The position numbers and the translations under genes are program-made. The notes beneath the pieces are model-generated. The model was not told where the DNA came from, ran no database searches, and was given only the letters and a program-made list of their open reading frames with translations. Shown piece after piece: positions 21,168 through 29,715 of a stretch of DNA of 36,739 nt. The stretch covers positions 1 through 36,739 of the forward strand of contig JALLBK010000125.1 of NCBI GenBank assembly GCA_036940085.1. Direction: 5' to 3'. This DNA comes from Discostella pseudostelligera. Its lineage: Eukaryota > Bacillariophyta > Thalassiosirophyceae > Thalassiosirales > Thalassiosiraceae. The first letter of the stretch is position 1. Every line of letters starts with the position of its first letter.

Positions 21168-22680
21168 TCATTTTTCCTTGGCGTTCAACTTCTTCTTCAA
21201 ATTCTCCAAATGACTTCGCGCCGATCCGATGTATCCGCCACCAAAGAGATTGTAGTGATTAAGCTGAGCGTATTGTTCGCAACTTTGCATGAGAAGATTA
21301 TCGACGTGAGATGAGATCAATGTTATCAAATCATGGTGTGTCTCACCTGATGATAGGCATCATACAATGGCTTTCGGTCCAGGAAACCCTCATCTTGCTG
21401 AATGAGCGATCGATATCCTTCCCAGAACTGAGGTTCAAATCCTGCACACCATGACATCTGTTGATGAATGATTGGTTTCCATAAAAGTGAGAGACATTGC
21501 ACAGCGACACCGATGCAAAAAAGGCAAGCCAACAATTGTTTGTTCCATACTTACACCCCATTCAGCCTCATGATGTCCCCAGTACACCGCTGGATCAAAT
21601 ATACTCGGTTTTCCATCCGCCGAACCAATATTCCCCGACCATAAATCTCCATGGATCAAACTTGGCTGAATCTCCTTCCCATCCTCCATCAAATCCTCAA
21701 AAAGTAAATGCAATCGAGGTGCAATATCATTTGTCCATAAATTGGCACAGTAGGAATCGTCAGCGAGATTGAGCTGATGTCCAATCCGATGATCTCGGAA
21801 GAATTCAATCCATTCTTTGGTACTGCTATCAGGTTTCGTCCAGGGATTGGTTTGCGGAGTTCCTCCACTTTTTTTGCATAGGAAGATTCAATGAGACAGA
21901 TTAAGAGCAGTAATGTGAGTGAGGCAGTGAGACGATACAGGACATGATCATTTGCCATCTCGCAGATCATACTCACATTGTATTATCCACCGAAAATCCA
22001 AATGCCTTATTAGGATTCCCCGTCTCTTCATTCGCCGGTGCCAGATGCATCCGTGCCACTGCCCGTCCCAACGTTCGATCATCTGACCTACCAGCTAAAT
22101 TGAGATACTCCATAACGAGTAATGACCCCTTTCCACCACTGGAATAATCACCATAATGATATACTTTTGGGATGCGCAATGAGTCTAATGCAGTAGTACC
22201 ATAATTTGAACAGGCATGCATAGCCTTTAAACCGAGTGCCTCTCCCTCAAACATTTCTTTACATGATCGTGATGATGATTTGACAAAGAAGGACACGTGC
22301 TTATCATCTACATTCTGTGGTGGATTGGTTACAGTGACTTTACGAAAGGATGCCCATCCCGATGAACCGGCCGGGATGGATTTATCAACGGAACCAAAAC
22401 CAGATGATGATGCCCAGGATTGCAACTCTTCATCGAGAGGTGAGAGATTGGCGTAGTGGGCAGTGGTACTAGCGGCACCGACGCCGACAGTGGACGATGG
22501 TAGGAGGTGGTTCATTCTCGAATAATAGTGAGTGTGCGTAGTGAAAGCAAATGATGATTCCGTTTGAAGGCGTAGGGCAAATAATAATACTGCGGCATTA
22601 AATGCAGTGGTGGCGGAACGACTTGTCATGGTGAAGACCTTATGCATGGTAGTGCAACAGCAACCAGCAGCGGCAACCAT
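21168..22680 (-). CDS. FN3KRP: Fructosamine-3-kinase-like protein with probable plastid presequence, four exons
   Basis: FN3K-family enzymes phosphorylate ketosamines on glycated proteins, destabilising the adduct. Exons are 22680-21977, 21867-21555, 21457-21347 and 21263-21168, introns 83-109 nt, for 407 aa. Landmarks are SFFVKSSSR (ATP-site Lys about 124), IPKVYHYGDY, SLLVMEYLNL, FGFSVDNTIGGTPQTNPW, SLIHGDLWSGN (catalytic Asp about 309), FDPAVYWGHHEAEWG, MSWCAGFEPQFWEGY and LNHYNLFGGGYIGSAR. The N-terminus has a hydrophobic stretch (FNAAVLLFALRL) followed by SSFAF at 42-46, resembling the ASAFAP cleavage motif of diatom plastid proteins. The P-loop reads GSSGWAS; the redox Cys described in plant plastid FN3K is Trp or Ser here. 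The last acceptor (GCTCAG|CTTAATCAC) was chosen because it restores the conserved LY-x5-LNH spacing. Confidence 0.88.
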
Positions 22681-23187
22681 GGTGCATGCGATGCGATGTT
22701 GTGGAGTTGGAGTTGGATGTGAGAAGAGTCCAAAGATACTTTACTCCACGTAGCATCAGTGATCCTAATTATCGCCGAACTTGTACTCCACGTGGCATTT
22801 ATATGTAAAAGTCGTACGGCATCACTATTCCACGTGGCTGACCGAATCAAATTATCGCCGAGCCTGTATTCCACGTGGCAACTCCCTGTGCCGCGTAGTC
22901 GCCGCGGGATCTTTCCCGCCAAATGACTGCCGCGTGGAAGTGCAATAATTTTGGCAGCTGGCAGGTGGCGGGCAGCTGCCTGGCACGCAGCCAGACGCAG
23001 CCGCACAGACCACAGACACCGCTGCCATCTGCTGCCACGTGACAGTCCATCAATACCGGTGGATTTTGGATTTTGGATTTTGGGTGGAGGTACCATAGTG
23101 CATAGAGGTAGTGAGGAGACATCAACACATCGATCAATCATAACCATCTTCTCTCTTGCTCAGACCAAGTCGATTGGAATAATAACC
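22681..23187. promoter_or_regulatory. Bidirectional promoter with repeated G-box modules
   Basis: This lies between the FN3K-like gene (minus) and the Tim17-like gene (plus). G-box-type sites TCCACGTGGC are at about 22786-22796, 22828-22838 and 22869-22879, with variants TCCACGTAGC at 22745-22754, GCCGCGTGGAA near 22930 and GCCACGTGAC near 23034. The first and third full sites lie in a 31-bp module (22767-22797 and 22850-22880) with three mismatches, period 83 bp. An E2F-like CTTTCCCGCCAAAT is at 22911-22924. bZIP or bHLH factors are the usual G-box binders. Confidence 0.6.
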
Positions 23188-24108
23188 ATGGGATCACTGC
23201 AACTCATTACATCGAAAATGTCTTCGTTCGTCCTTCTTCTCCTCGCCCTCCAAGTGGCATCATCGGCAGCCGCCAAGTCGACGTCGCCATCGTCCTCGTC
23301 CAGCCTCCTCGTTCGCGCTACATCGGCATCGACGTCGACTCGTCATGCGTTTTATCCTCGACCTCGACGACGGCGTGACGTTGGTGTCGGTGCTGGAACT
23401 TCCTCCTCTGCAACTGCAACTTCGACCATCCTTTCCCATCGGAAAACTACATCCAAAATAATCCAAACTGCCAAAAAATCAAGCAGTAGTAGTCGGTGGA
23501 GCACTTCAGCTTCAGCCACTGATTTCGGCTCCGAGTTCAATGACCAGAACGATAGCTACTTCCATCCTCGATATGCAACCACAACCATTCAACGAGAAGG
23601 AGAGCCAACCTTGGAAGAATTACGTGCACAACTCAGTCCACTAAGTCTACTCATCTCCAACGCTATTGAATTAACCGTGGTCACACTAGGTTCCTACCTC
23701 TCGGGCGGATTACTCGGATACATTGGCGGTAGTGTCATGGGCATACCCTCAACACTACTTGGGAAGGATATGGGTAATTTCCTCTCCCGATTAGGAGCAC
23801 TCCACACCAAGGCAATTGTATCCTGTAAAAGTTGGGCGACATTAAGTGCATCCTTCTCTGGATTTAATAACCTTGTTCGATTATGTCGAGGAGAGGAACA
23901 CAATGATAACTGGAATGCAGTATTGGGGAGTGCCATGACGGGTGCATTCTTAAATCGGAATGGGGGTGTGCAAGCCATGGTGCAGGGTGGGGCGACCTAT
24001 GCGGCATTTACGTACTGTTTGGATAAATTCTTTGGTACTTCTCCGAGACAAGGATCGCAACAACATTCATCAGAGTTGATGTATACAGATATTGACATTG
24101 ACGATTGA
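23188..24108 (+). CDS. Tim17/Tim22/Tim23-family-like membrane protein, intronless
   Basis: 306 aa. The C-terminal ~150 residues contain Gly-rich helices typical of the Tim17/22/23/Pmp24 (PRAT) family: SYLSGGLLGYIGGSVMGIP, ALHTKAIVSCKSWATLSASF, LGSAMTGAFLNRNGGVQAMV and GATYAAFTYCLDKFF. The order GGxxG, then W/S helix, then GSAMTGA, then GG/GA fits. The N-terminus has a signal-peptide-like stretch (SSFVLLLLALQVASSAAA) followed by a Ser/Arg-rich region, so secretory, plastid or mitochondrial destination is open. Start at 23188 (AACCATGGGA); the frame is open upstream without another ATG. A poly(A) signal-like AATAAA lies at 24212-24217. Confidence 0.7.
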   Translation: MGSLQLITSKMSSFVLLLLALQVASSAAAKSTSPSSSSSLLVRATSASTSTRHAFYPRPRRRRDVGVGAGTSSSATATSTILSHRKTTSKIIQTAKKSSSSSRWSTSASATDFGSEFNDQNDSYFHPRYATTTIQREGEPTLEELRAQLSPLSLLISNAIELTVVTLGSYLSGGLLGYIGGSVMGIPSTLLGKDMGNFLSRLGALHTKAIVSCKSWATLSASFSGFNNLVRLCRGEEHNDNWNAVLGSAMTGAFLNRNGGVQAMVQGGATYAAFTYCLDKFFGTSPRQGSQQHSSELMYTDIDIDD

Positions 24109-24362
24109 ATTCATACCTAGAGGTTCCACTGGAAATAGCGATGAAGTTAGATGTAGGTGGCGGTTATTGGACATAGATGGGGAAAGATTGAGGAGGAGTC
24201 ACCAATCTATGAATAAAGCAGTCGAAATTACACAACAACATTGATTTCCATCTCCAAACAAATTTGCATTATTAAAGATGTGCACCCTACGTTATTATGA
24301 AATTAAATGACATCAAGAGACATTTGTTGTTCCCGGTTCAGGCTTTTCCGCTCTCTCTCATT

Positions 24363-25738
24363 TTAGAAAAAAACATCACAGGTCATGCATGCGGGAGCGC
24401 AAGCCATCGTCATGTAGTTGGGATTTTTATCGCATTCCCCCTATGAATGAAAAGATGAAGGAGTGATAATGAGAAAGAAGGTAGCTTATCTTGGCGCACG
24501 GGAGAAGAATAAGTGTGTACTTACATTCGCAGCCCAAAAGACACAATTGGGAACCAAATTCACACAATCATCGAACACATTCGCATACCGATCATCGCGC
24601 TTAATAGTATGCATATACTCCACAACATTTTGTAACCAACGTATCGTCACCTCATTATCTTCTGGACTATCCGGATTCAATCGTTGTCCGACACCAAACT
24701 CATTACTTTCTTCGGCGCATATCCCACACGACGCCTCACATACCACCGTCATATATCCTGGGTTTTTCGTACATTCTCCATTGTCGGCATATGCTTTACA
24801 ATTGTAATCATTGTCTTGACAAAACGGTAAGACTTTTAATCCCCCCTCCAAATTTTTCGTGGTGACCATGCGATATCCGAACTCGACAATGTCACAGGTG
24901 TTACATGAGACGGGACAATGATGTGTCATGTAGGCAGAGTTGAGGAGGCATGCTTCGGTAGATGTGCCGCCTTTGGTATAGGTACTGCATCCCTTGTCAA
25001 TGTCTTGACAGGTGAAGGGTGGTAGTTCTTCTACTACTACTGCTAATGCTTCTGCTGTTTCGGCTACTGCTTGTGGTGCTGTTTCTGCTACTGCTTGTGG
25101 TGCTGTTTCTGCTACTGCTGCTCCGCCTCCTCCCCTATCTCCACTTTCTCCCGCCTCACCTTTTCCGACCGCTTCTGAAACGCAATTTTCACTATTTCCA
25201 TTCTCCGATGCAATGCAAACCTGTGACGGCTCTTTCACTTCTTCTGTCTCTTCACTTCGTTTCACACCCTCCTCTTCCACTGTAGTTGTCGATACAATGG
25301 TAGTAGTACTAGCTGCTGCTGACTCTGAATGTTCCGTCGCCGAAGCCATTGAAATAGTTGTCGTTGTAGTGGCAGATATATCTGACTCTTTCTTCTTCCC
25401 CAACGCCTTCTTCACATTATCAACAATCTCACCCAAAATATTCGCTCGTTCCTTTGTAGTTGGCGCTTCCGACGAAATCATAATTTCCGCGACAGTTGTT
25501 GTCGATGTTGTTGTTGTGGCGATAATTTCCTCCGACGATGACGACGATACCACCCATGGCGATGGACAGAATGCTATTAGTAATGTGACAGCCATTAGAA
25601 GAAGAGGATGATGGTAGAGAGACATGATATTGGCGCTCGGTGTGGTATTGGCAGCGTCAGTAGCGGCGGCTGCGTTGCGACGGCGACGGCGCTGCTTTGT
25701 CTTGGAGCTGGAACTGCCTGCCGATGTGCGTCGCCTGG

Positions 25739-25769
<31 letters not shown>

Positions 25770-25808
25770 AGATGATGACGGCGACGATGGTGATTGTTGC
25801 CGCCGCAT
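24363..25808 (-). CDS. Membrane-anchored protein with three ShK domains, two exons; catalytic-domain-less paralog of the adjacent P4H
   Basis: Exons are 25808-24525 and 24440-24363 with an 84-nt GTAAGT...ATAG intron, for 453 aa. A basic poly-Ser N-terminus precedes one hydrophobic segment (SLYHHPLLLMAVTLLIAF), suggesting a type II anchor. A ~200-residue Thr/Glu-rich region contains an eight-residue AVAETAPQ repeat (24-nt repeat near 25055-25120). Three six-Cys ShK domains follow: CQDIDKGCSTY...SCNTC, CQDNDYNCKAYADNGECTKN...GICAEE, and CVNLVPNCVFW|GECDKNPNYM...MTC, the last split by the intron. The segment EFGVGQRLNPDSPEDNEVT plus VVEYMHTI matches the P4H neighbour at 27040 onward. Translation stops two residues after the last Cys region, where the neighbour's oxygenase domain would start. 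ShK domains are Cys-rich modules, often in surface or secreted proteins. Confidence 0.82.
25055..25120 (-). repeat. In-frame 24-bp tandem repeat in the ShK gene
   Basis: A 24-nt unit (coding AVAETAPQ) occurs about two and a half times within the linker before the first ShK domain. It is perfect or nearly so, indicating recent slippage. Confidence 0.75.
25738..25770. repeat. (CGA)n microsatellite coding poly-Ser
   Basis: About ten CGA/GAC units; on the minus strand they encode Ser (TCG) in the N-terminal poly-Ser tract of the ShK gene. Length polymorphism is likely. Confidence 0.8.
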
Positions 25809-26280
25809 GGGAGAATATTGGATGCGAACAGAGACGACGTCAATGAATGATGTATGATGTATGATGTACTCCTATCTATGGCCTATGCCGACGGAAGTGA
25901 ATGTGAATGGATGGACGGATGGAGTGCGATATCGTCACGAATGATGATGATGACGACGTAGATGGATGGATGAGATCTTGCGTGCTTCCTGCATGCGGTT
26001 TTAGGCTGTTCTGGTTGGATTGGGGCTGTACCTCCGTAACTCGCTGGGCCGATGGGGGCTTGTCCAGCGGGAAATAATGGGAAATTTATCGGGCGGAATC
26101 GCGGTGCGCGGTGCGATGGCGATGGTGAAGGGTGAAGAGCATCATGGCCGTGGCTGCCATGGCGCATGTCGGCGACGGCTTGCTACAGTCGATGAACGCC
26201 TCCGCACGTCGAGATAGACAACTCTCAATATCAATATTCGAACAACACTCTACAATTACATCCTAATATCTCCCGAAAGA
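25809..26280. promoter_or_regulatory. Divergent promoter between the two ShK genes
   Basis: This 472-bp spacer separates head-to-head paralogs. It has GAT/GGATG runs near 25905-25975 and a GATGGCGATGG repeat near 26115. AGCGGGAAATAATGGGAAAT near 26066 is only a partial match to the E2F-like core. No exon is supported. Confidence 0.4.
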
Positions 26281-28162
26281 ATGAGGTCAATCATTGTCCG
26301 TATTGCGCTTGCGGTCGGTTGCGCTCTGCCTCTGTTTCCGCCGCCGTCGTCGTCGTCGACGACGCTGTTGGTGGTGGCATATTTGCTGCCTATCCAAACA
26401 CTCTTGGTGAATGCCAATGATGAACAACTCTGCACTGCCGAATCTGATGGAGATACTGCCAATAACAATAATTGTGAGGCGGTCTCTTTTGAACCGGACA
26501 CAAACACCCCTTCTGAGAATAATGCGAATGAACTCCTGAGCGATGATGAAGAAGATGATGACGACGAAGGTGCCGAAGAGGACGACGATGAAGACGACGA
26601 TGAGCATCCATCCGAGTGCTCCGATCTTGCCGATCCCGACACCAACGATTGCAAATCATTGGCCGAAACTGGCGAATGCACGACCAATCCAGGGTTCATG
26701 AAGTATCAATGTGCATCCTCCTGTGGGACATGTCGTGACTTTAATGCTGCCTATGGAATAATTCATGATGGCAATAATAATGACAACATGAGGACAGGGG
26801 GGAGCGGCCAACCATGCACTGACCTCTATCGGGAATGTAAACAATGGGCAGGACAGGGAGAGTGTGCCTACAATCCGGATTTTATGTTGGTTCAGTGTGA
26901 ACGATCGTGCATGATTTGCTTTGAGGATACGTGAGTTGATGAGGGTGTTGTGCATTTTTTGCTCATTCTCTTGCCCTTGTGTTGCATTAGCATTCTGATA
27001 TGCGCTCTTGGATTTCTGCTCGCTTGTCTTAAATGGAAGTAATCAATTCGGAGTGCATCAAACACTTCCCGACGAGGATGATGAACACTACGAGGCCACA
27101 AAACAAGTCATTAACAATTCCATCGAGTACATGAAAAATATATGGACTCACAACCCATCGAACAATCGAGTTAATTACAAGTGTCGCAACATGGATGAGA
27201 ATTGCAGCTATTGGGCAGCCGCCGGTAAGTGTGTCGATACCGAAGAAGGGGGTGATGATGAAAACGAAGAAGATGTTGAAGAAGATGACGACGAAGATGA
27301 TGCAGATTACATGGAGGGAAATTGCGCACCGGCATGCCAAACATGTCATTTGCTCGACATACAATTGCGTTGTCCCAATGAGGAGGGAAATGAGCCAGTC
27401 TACAAACCCGGGATGCTGAATGAGCTGTTTGAGAACATTGTGGATAATGCCGATGGGTTGGGGAGATATGCCGCGTACAGTCCGGTGGCATTGTCGCGTC
27501 CAAGTCTGAAACGCGATGGGAGTGCCGCACCGGAGGGAAACTGGCAGGATGGACCATGGGTTGTTATCCTCGAGAACTTTATTAGTGATGAAGAGGCATA
27601 TGAATTAATAACTGCAGGTGACAAGAAGGGATTTCATCGAAGTATGGATGTTGGTATTGAGAATCCTGATGGGAGTCATGAAGATGATGTCAGCGACGGT
27701 CGAACATCAACGAATGCTTGGTGCGATGTGGAGTTATGCCAGAATCATCCAGTCATCCGACCCGTCATCGAACGAATTGCAACAACCACATCGACATTCG
27801 TGAATAACAGTGAACATCTCCAGCTTCTTCGGTATGAACCTGGACAATACTATCGGCAACACCATGATTACATTGAATACCAGCAAGATCTCCCATGCGG
27901 AGTACGAATGCTAACGCTGTTCCTATACCTTAACGATGTCGAAGATGGTGGTGGCACGCGATTTCCATTACTCGATATCACCGTTCAACCGAAGAAGGGT
28001 CGTGCCCTGTTATGGCCCAGCGTTCTCGATGCTGACCCGGAAGAGAAAGATAAACGTACAGATCACGAGGCCTTGCCAGTAATCAGCGGAATTAAATTTG
28101 GTGCCAACGCTTGGATTCATAGTCGGAATTATCAAAAAGCGGAAGAGAATGATTGCACTTGA
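26281..28162 (+). CDS. Prolyl 4-hydroxylase (2OG-Fe(II) oxygenase) with ShK domains, two exons
   Basis: Exons are 26281-26930 and 27040-28162, intron 109 nt, for 590 aa. The N-terminus (MRSIIVRIALAVGCALPLF) is a signal peptide or anchor. A Glu/Asp tract follows, then ShK domains CSDLADPDTNDCKSLAETGE..., CTDLYRECKQWAGQGECAYN..., and CRNMDENCSYWAAAGKC...NCAPACQTC. The catalytic domain begins around WVVILENFISDEEAYELI. It has the iron triad QHHD (His491, Asp493) and the distal His559 in DHEALPV, with the 2-oxoglutarate-binding Lys569 in SGIKFGANAWIH. It should hydroxylate peptidyl proline in the secretory pathway, for example in cell-wall or extracellular glycoproteins. The third ShK domain is interrupted by a ~26-residue acidic insert. 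The acceptor AATGGAAG|T is weak but is the only one found that keeps frame. Confidence 0.9.
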
Positions 28163-28257
28163 TGAAGCAATGTAAGAGGTTTGTCCCATCATCGCAATTG
28201 GCTAATTCAACATGCTATTTTGGTTCGCCATTCTGACGATGCCGTCGCGTCTTTGTC

Positions 28258-28569
28258 TCAGTTCTCCTGCCGATCTATGAGGCCAAACCTTTTCGTCATC
28301 ATTTCCATTCCACGACGCTTCATCTCCTTGTACACAATCGGCATGGCTGGGTCTGTAAACAAACAATGTATGAATCTCAGAAGGAGAGGCGCGACAGATA
28401 TGAAGATTGCAGCGAACATGATACGAAAAGGCTTTTTGTACCGCTCCATGTCTTCTTCTTCCCTACTTGGTACTCTCGATTTGCGGTGTGGGTTGTCGCA
28501 TTCTGAAAGGGCAATATTTGTGGCAAGAGTGAGGATCACAAGTGTTTGACGGATCGTTGAGTAAATCAT
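28258..28569 (-). CDS. Small hypothetical protein with signal peptide and one membrane segment
   Basis: 103 aa from ATG 28569. The N-terminus (IYSTIRQTLVILTLATNIAL) looks like a signal peptide, and RIMFAAIFISVAPLLLRFIH like a membrane helix; the tail is basic and Met-rich. Two such features in one short frame make it more credible than the overlapping plus-strand frame. No family is recognised. It is convergent with the P4H gene, 95 bp away. Confidence 0.5.
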   Translation of the reverse strand: MIYSTIRQTLVILTLATNIALSECDNPHRKSRVPSREEEDMERYKKPFRIMFAAIFISVAPLLLRFIHCLFTDPAMPIVYKEMKRRGMEMMTKRFGLIDRQEN

Positions 28570-28916
28570 TATTGAATCGAGAGATCAAGATCGAGATGAA
28601 TGAAATTCAAATCTGAATCTAGAGAGAGGCGGAACCTAAACACATTTTGAAATTTAAATGAAAATTGATGAAACGATAGCCTATCAAAATTATTGACCAA
28701 ACGATCAATACTACTATCTTCGTCTTCGTCTGAATGTACCTAAACATCGATTACCTACATCATCAGCGCTTTGGCAAAAAGGTCAGCCCATCTGTTACCT
28801 AAACATCGATATCATAATCAGTGATTCAGCAAAAAGGGTACCCCATCTGAATCTACCTGAACCTAAACATCGATCCTACACCTTTACCAGTGCTTCGGCA
28901 AAAAGGACACATGCCC
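28570..28916. repeat. Three diverged tandem repeats of about 60 bp
   Basis: ACCTAAACATCGAT occurs at 28738, 28797 and 28861 (periods 59 and 64), each followed about 25-30 bp later by a GGCAAAAAGG or AGCAAAAAGGG word. Between copies the spacer is diverged. The array ends within about ten bases of the sulfotransferase stop. The rest of the stretch has no recognisable feature. Confidence 0.7.
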
Positions 28917-29651
28917 TCAATCAAAACGACCAAACGCCTGCTTCAACTCGGCGTAATTGACAATATCACGTTCATCCGGGATAAGCCTATCCGACTGTTT
29001 GTTGAAAATGCTTTTGAGCTTTGAAGCGCCTCGAGCAACACCCAAGAATTCGCAGACAAGCTGCACTGCTTCCTCTGGATTTGTCACCACCTCCTCGTGA
29101 GAAATCTTCAGAACTTGCTGCCCCACAGTCATTTTGTCCAAAACGGCGTAGTATTCATCATGGCTATCATAAAAGCGCTGTAAATCACCAGGCTTGATTC
29201 TAACACACAAATCTCCTGTGTTCTTCTTTGTGTAAGAGCCAGTTACTTGAGCTCTTACAGCACTAACCGCGATGGCGAGCCGACTTTTGCGCCTCAAGAT
29301 GATCTTTTTTACATATGGATCGCGTAGGAGCCGAGAGAAAATGTCATGGTGGACCTTAGAGAATCGAATGTGCTCAGGAAACAGCTTAAACCCGACAGTA
29401 TATCCCTCTCCCTTCACAGAGAATGCATTATCAAGAAACGTTCCTGGGCATGTGTTGCGCAAATGAAGGTCAGTGCAGATGCCGCCGCAATGGGTGAACA
29501 CCCCTTTCACATTGAAGAGCTCTTTGTGCATGGAAATTGAAGTTACGTGGTGAAGTAACCTGGTGTTGCCTCTGTTTTGAGGTTGAGGTTGAGAGGTGAC
29601 AATAGTGTCAGGGGCAGACGCAGTAGTACTCGCCGTTGCCCAAGTGTCCAT
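28917..29651 (-). CDS. Sulfotransferase domain protein, probably once fused to the upstream glycosyltransferases
   Basis: 244 aa. RGNTRLLHH resembles a degenerate PAPS 5'-phosphosulfate-binding loop (family form PRSGNTWLL). SMHKELFN fits the Stf0/LPS-type pattern of acceptor recognition, VKKIILRRKSRLAIAVSAV the 3'-phosphate-binding strand and helix, and LKISHEEVVTNPEEAVQLV plus CEFLGV the conserved C-terminal part. These enzymes move sulfate from PAPS to sugars. The catalytic N-terminal stretch is short and starts at an ATG right after the glycosyltransferase's C-terminal hydrophobic segment, in another frame. This suggests that it is the 3' part of a broken larger gene rather than a free-standing gene. 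Confidence 0.65.
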   Translation of the reverse strand: MDTWATASTTASAPDTIVTSQPQPQNRGNTRLLHHVTSISMHKELFNVKGVFTHCGGICTDLHLRNTCPGTFLDNAFSVKGEGYTVGFKLFPEHIRFSKVHHDIFSRLLRDPYVKKIILRRKSRLAIAVSAVRAQVTGSYTKKNTGDLCVRIKPGDLQRFYDSHDEYYAVLDKMTVGQQVLKISHEEVVTNPEEAVQLVCEFLGVARGASKLKSIFNKQSDRLIPDERDIVNYAELKQAFGRFD

Positions 29652-29715
29652 GCCAAAAGGATTGCCATGAGTGCAAGTCCAATTACACCGTGGATGGCAG
29701 GGTCGACATTACTGT

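Noticed and set aside
25012..25611. Long plus-strand frame (199 codons) opposite the ShK gene
   Set aside because: It is antisense to the Thr/Glu/Ala-rich low-complexity region of the ShK gene; repeats keep the opposite frame open.
28181..28549. Plus-strand frame of 122 codons overlapping 28258-28569
   Set aside because: The minus-strand frame has a signal-peptide-like start and a membrane helix; the plus frame has neither and lies in the 3' end of the P4H gene.
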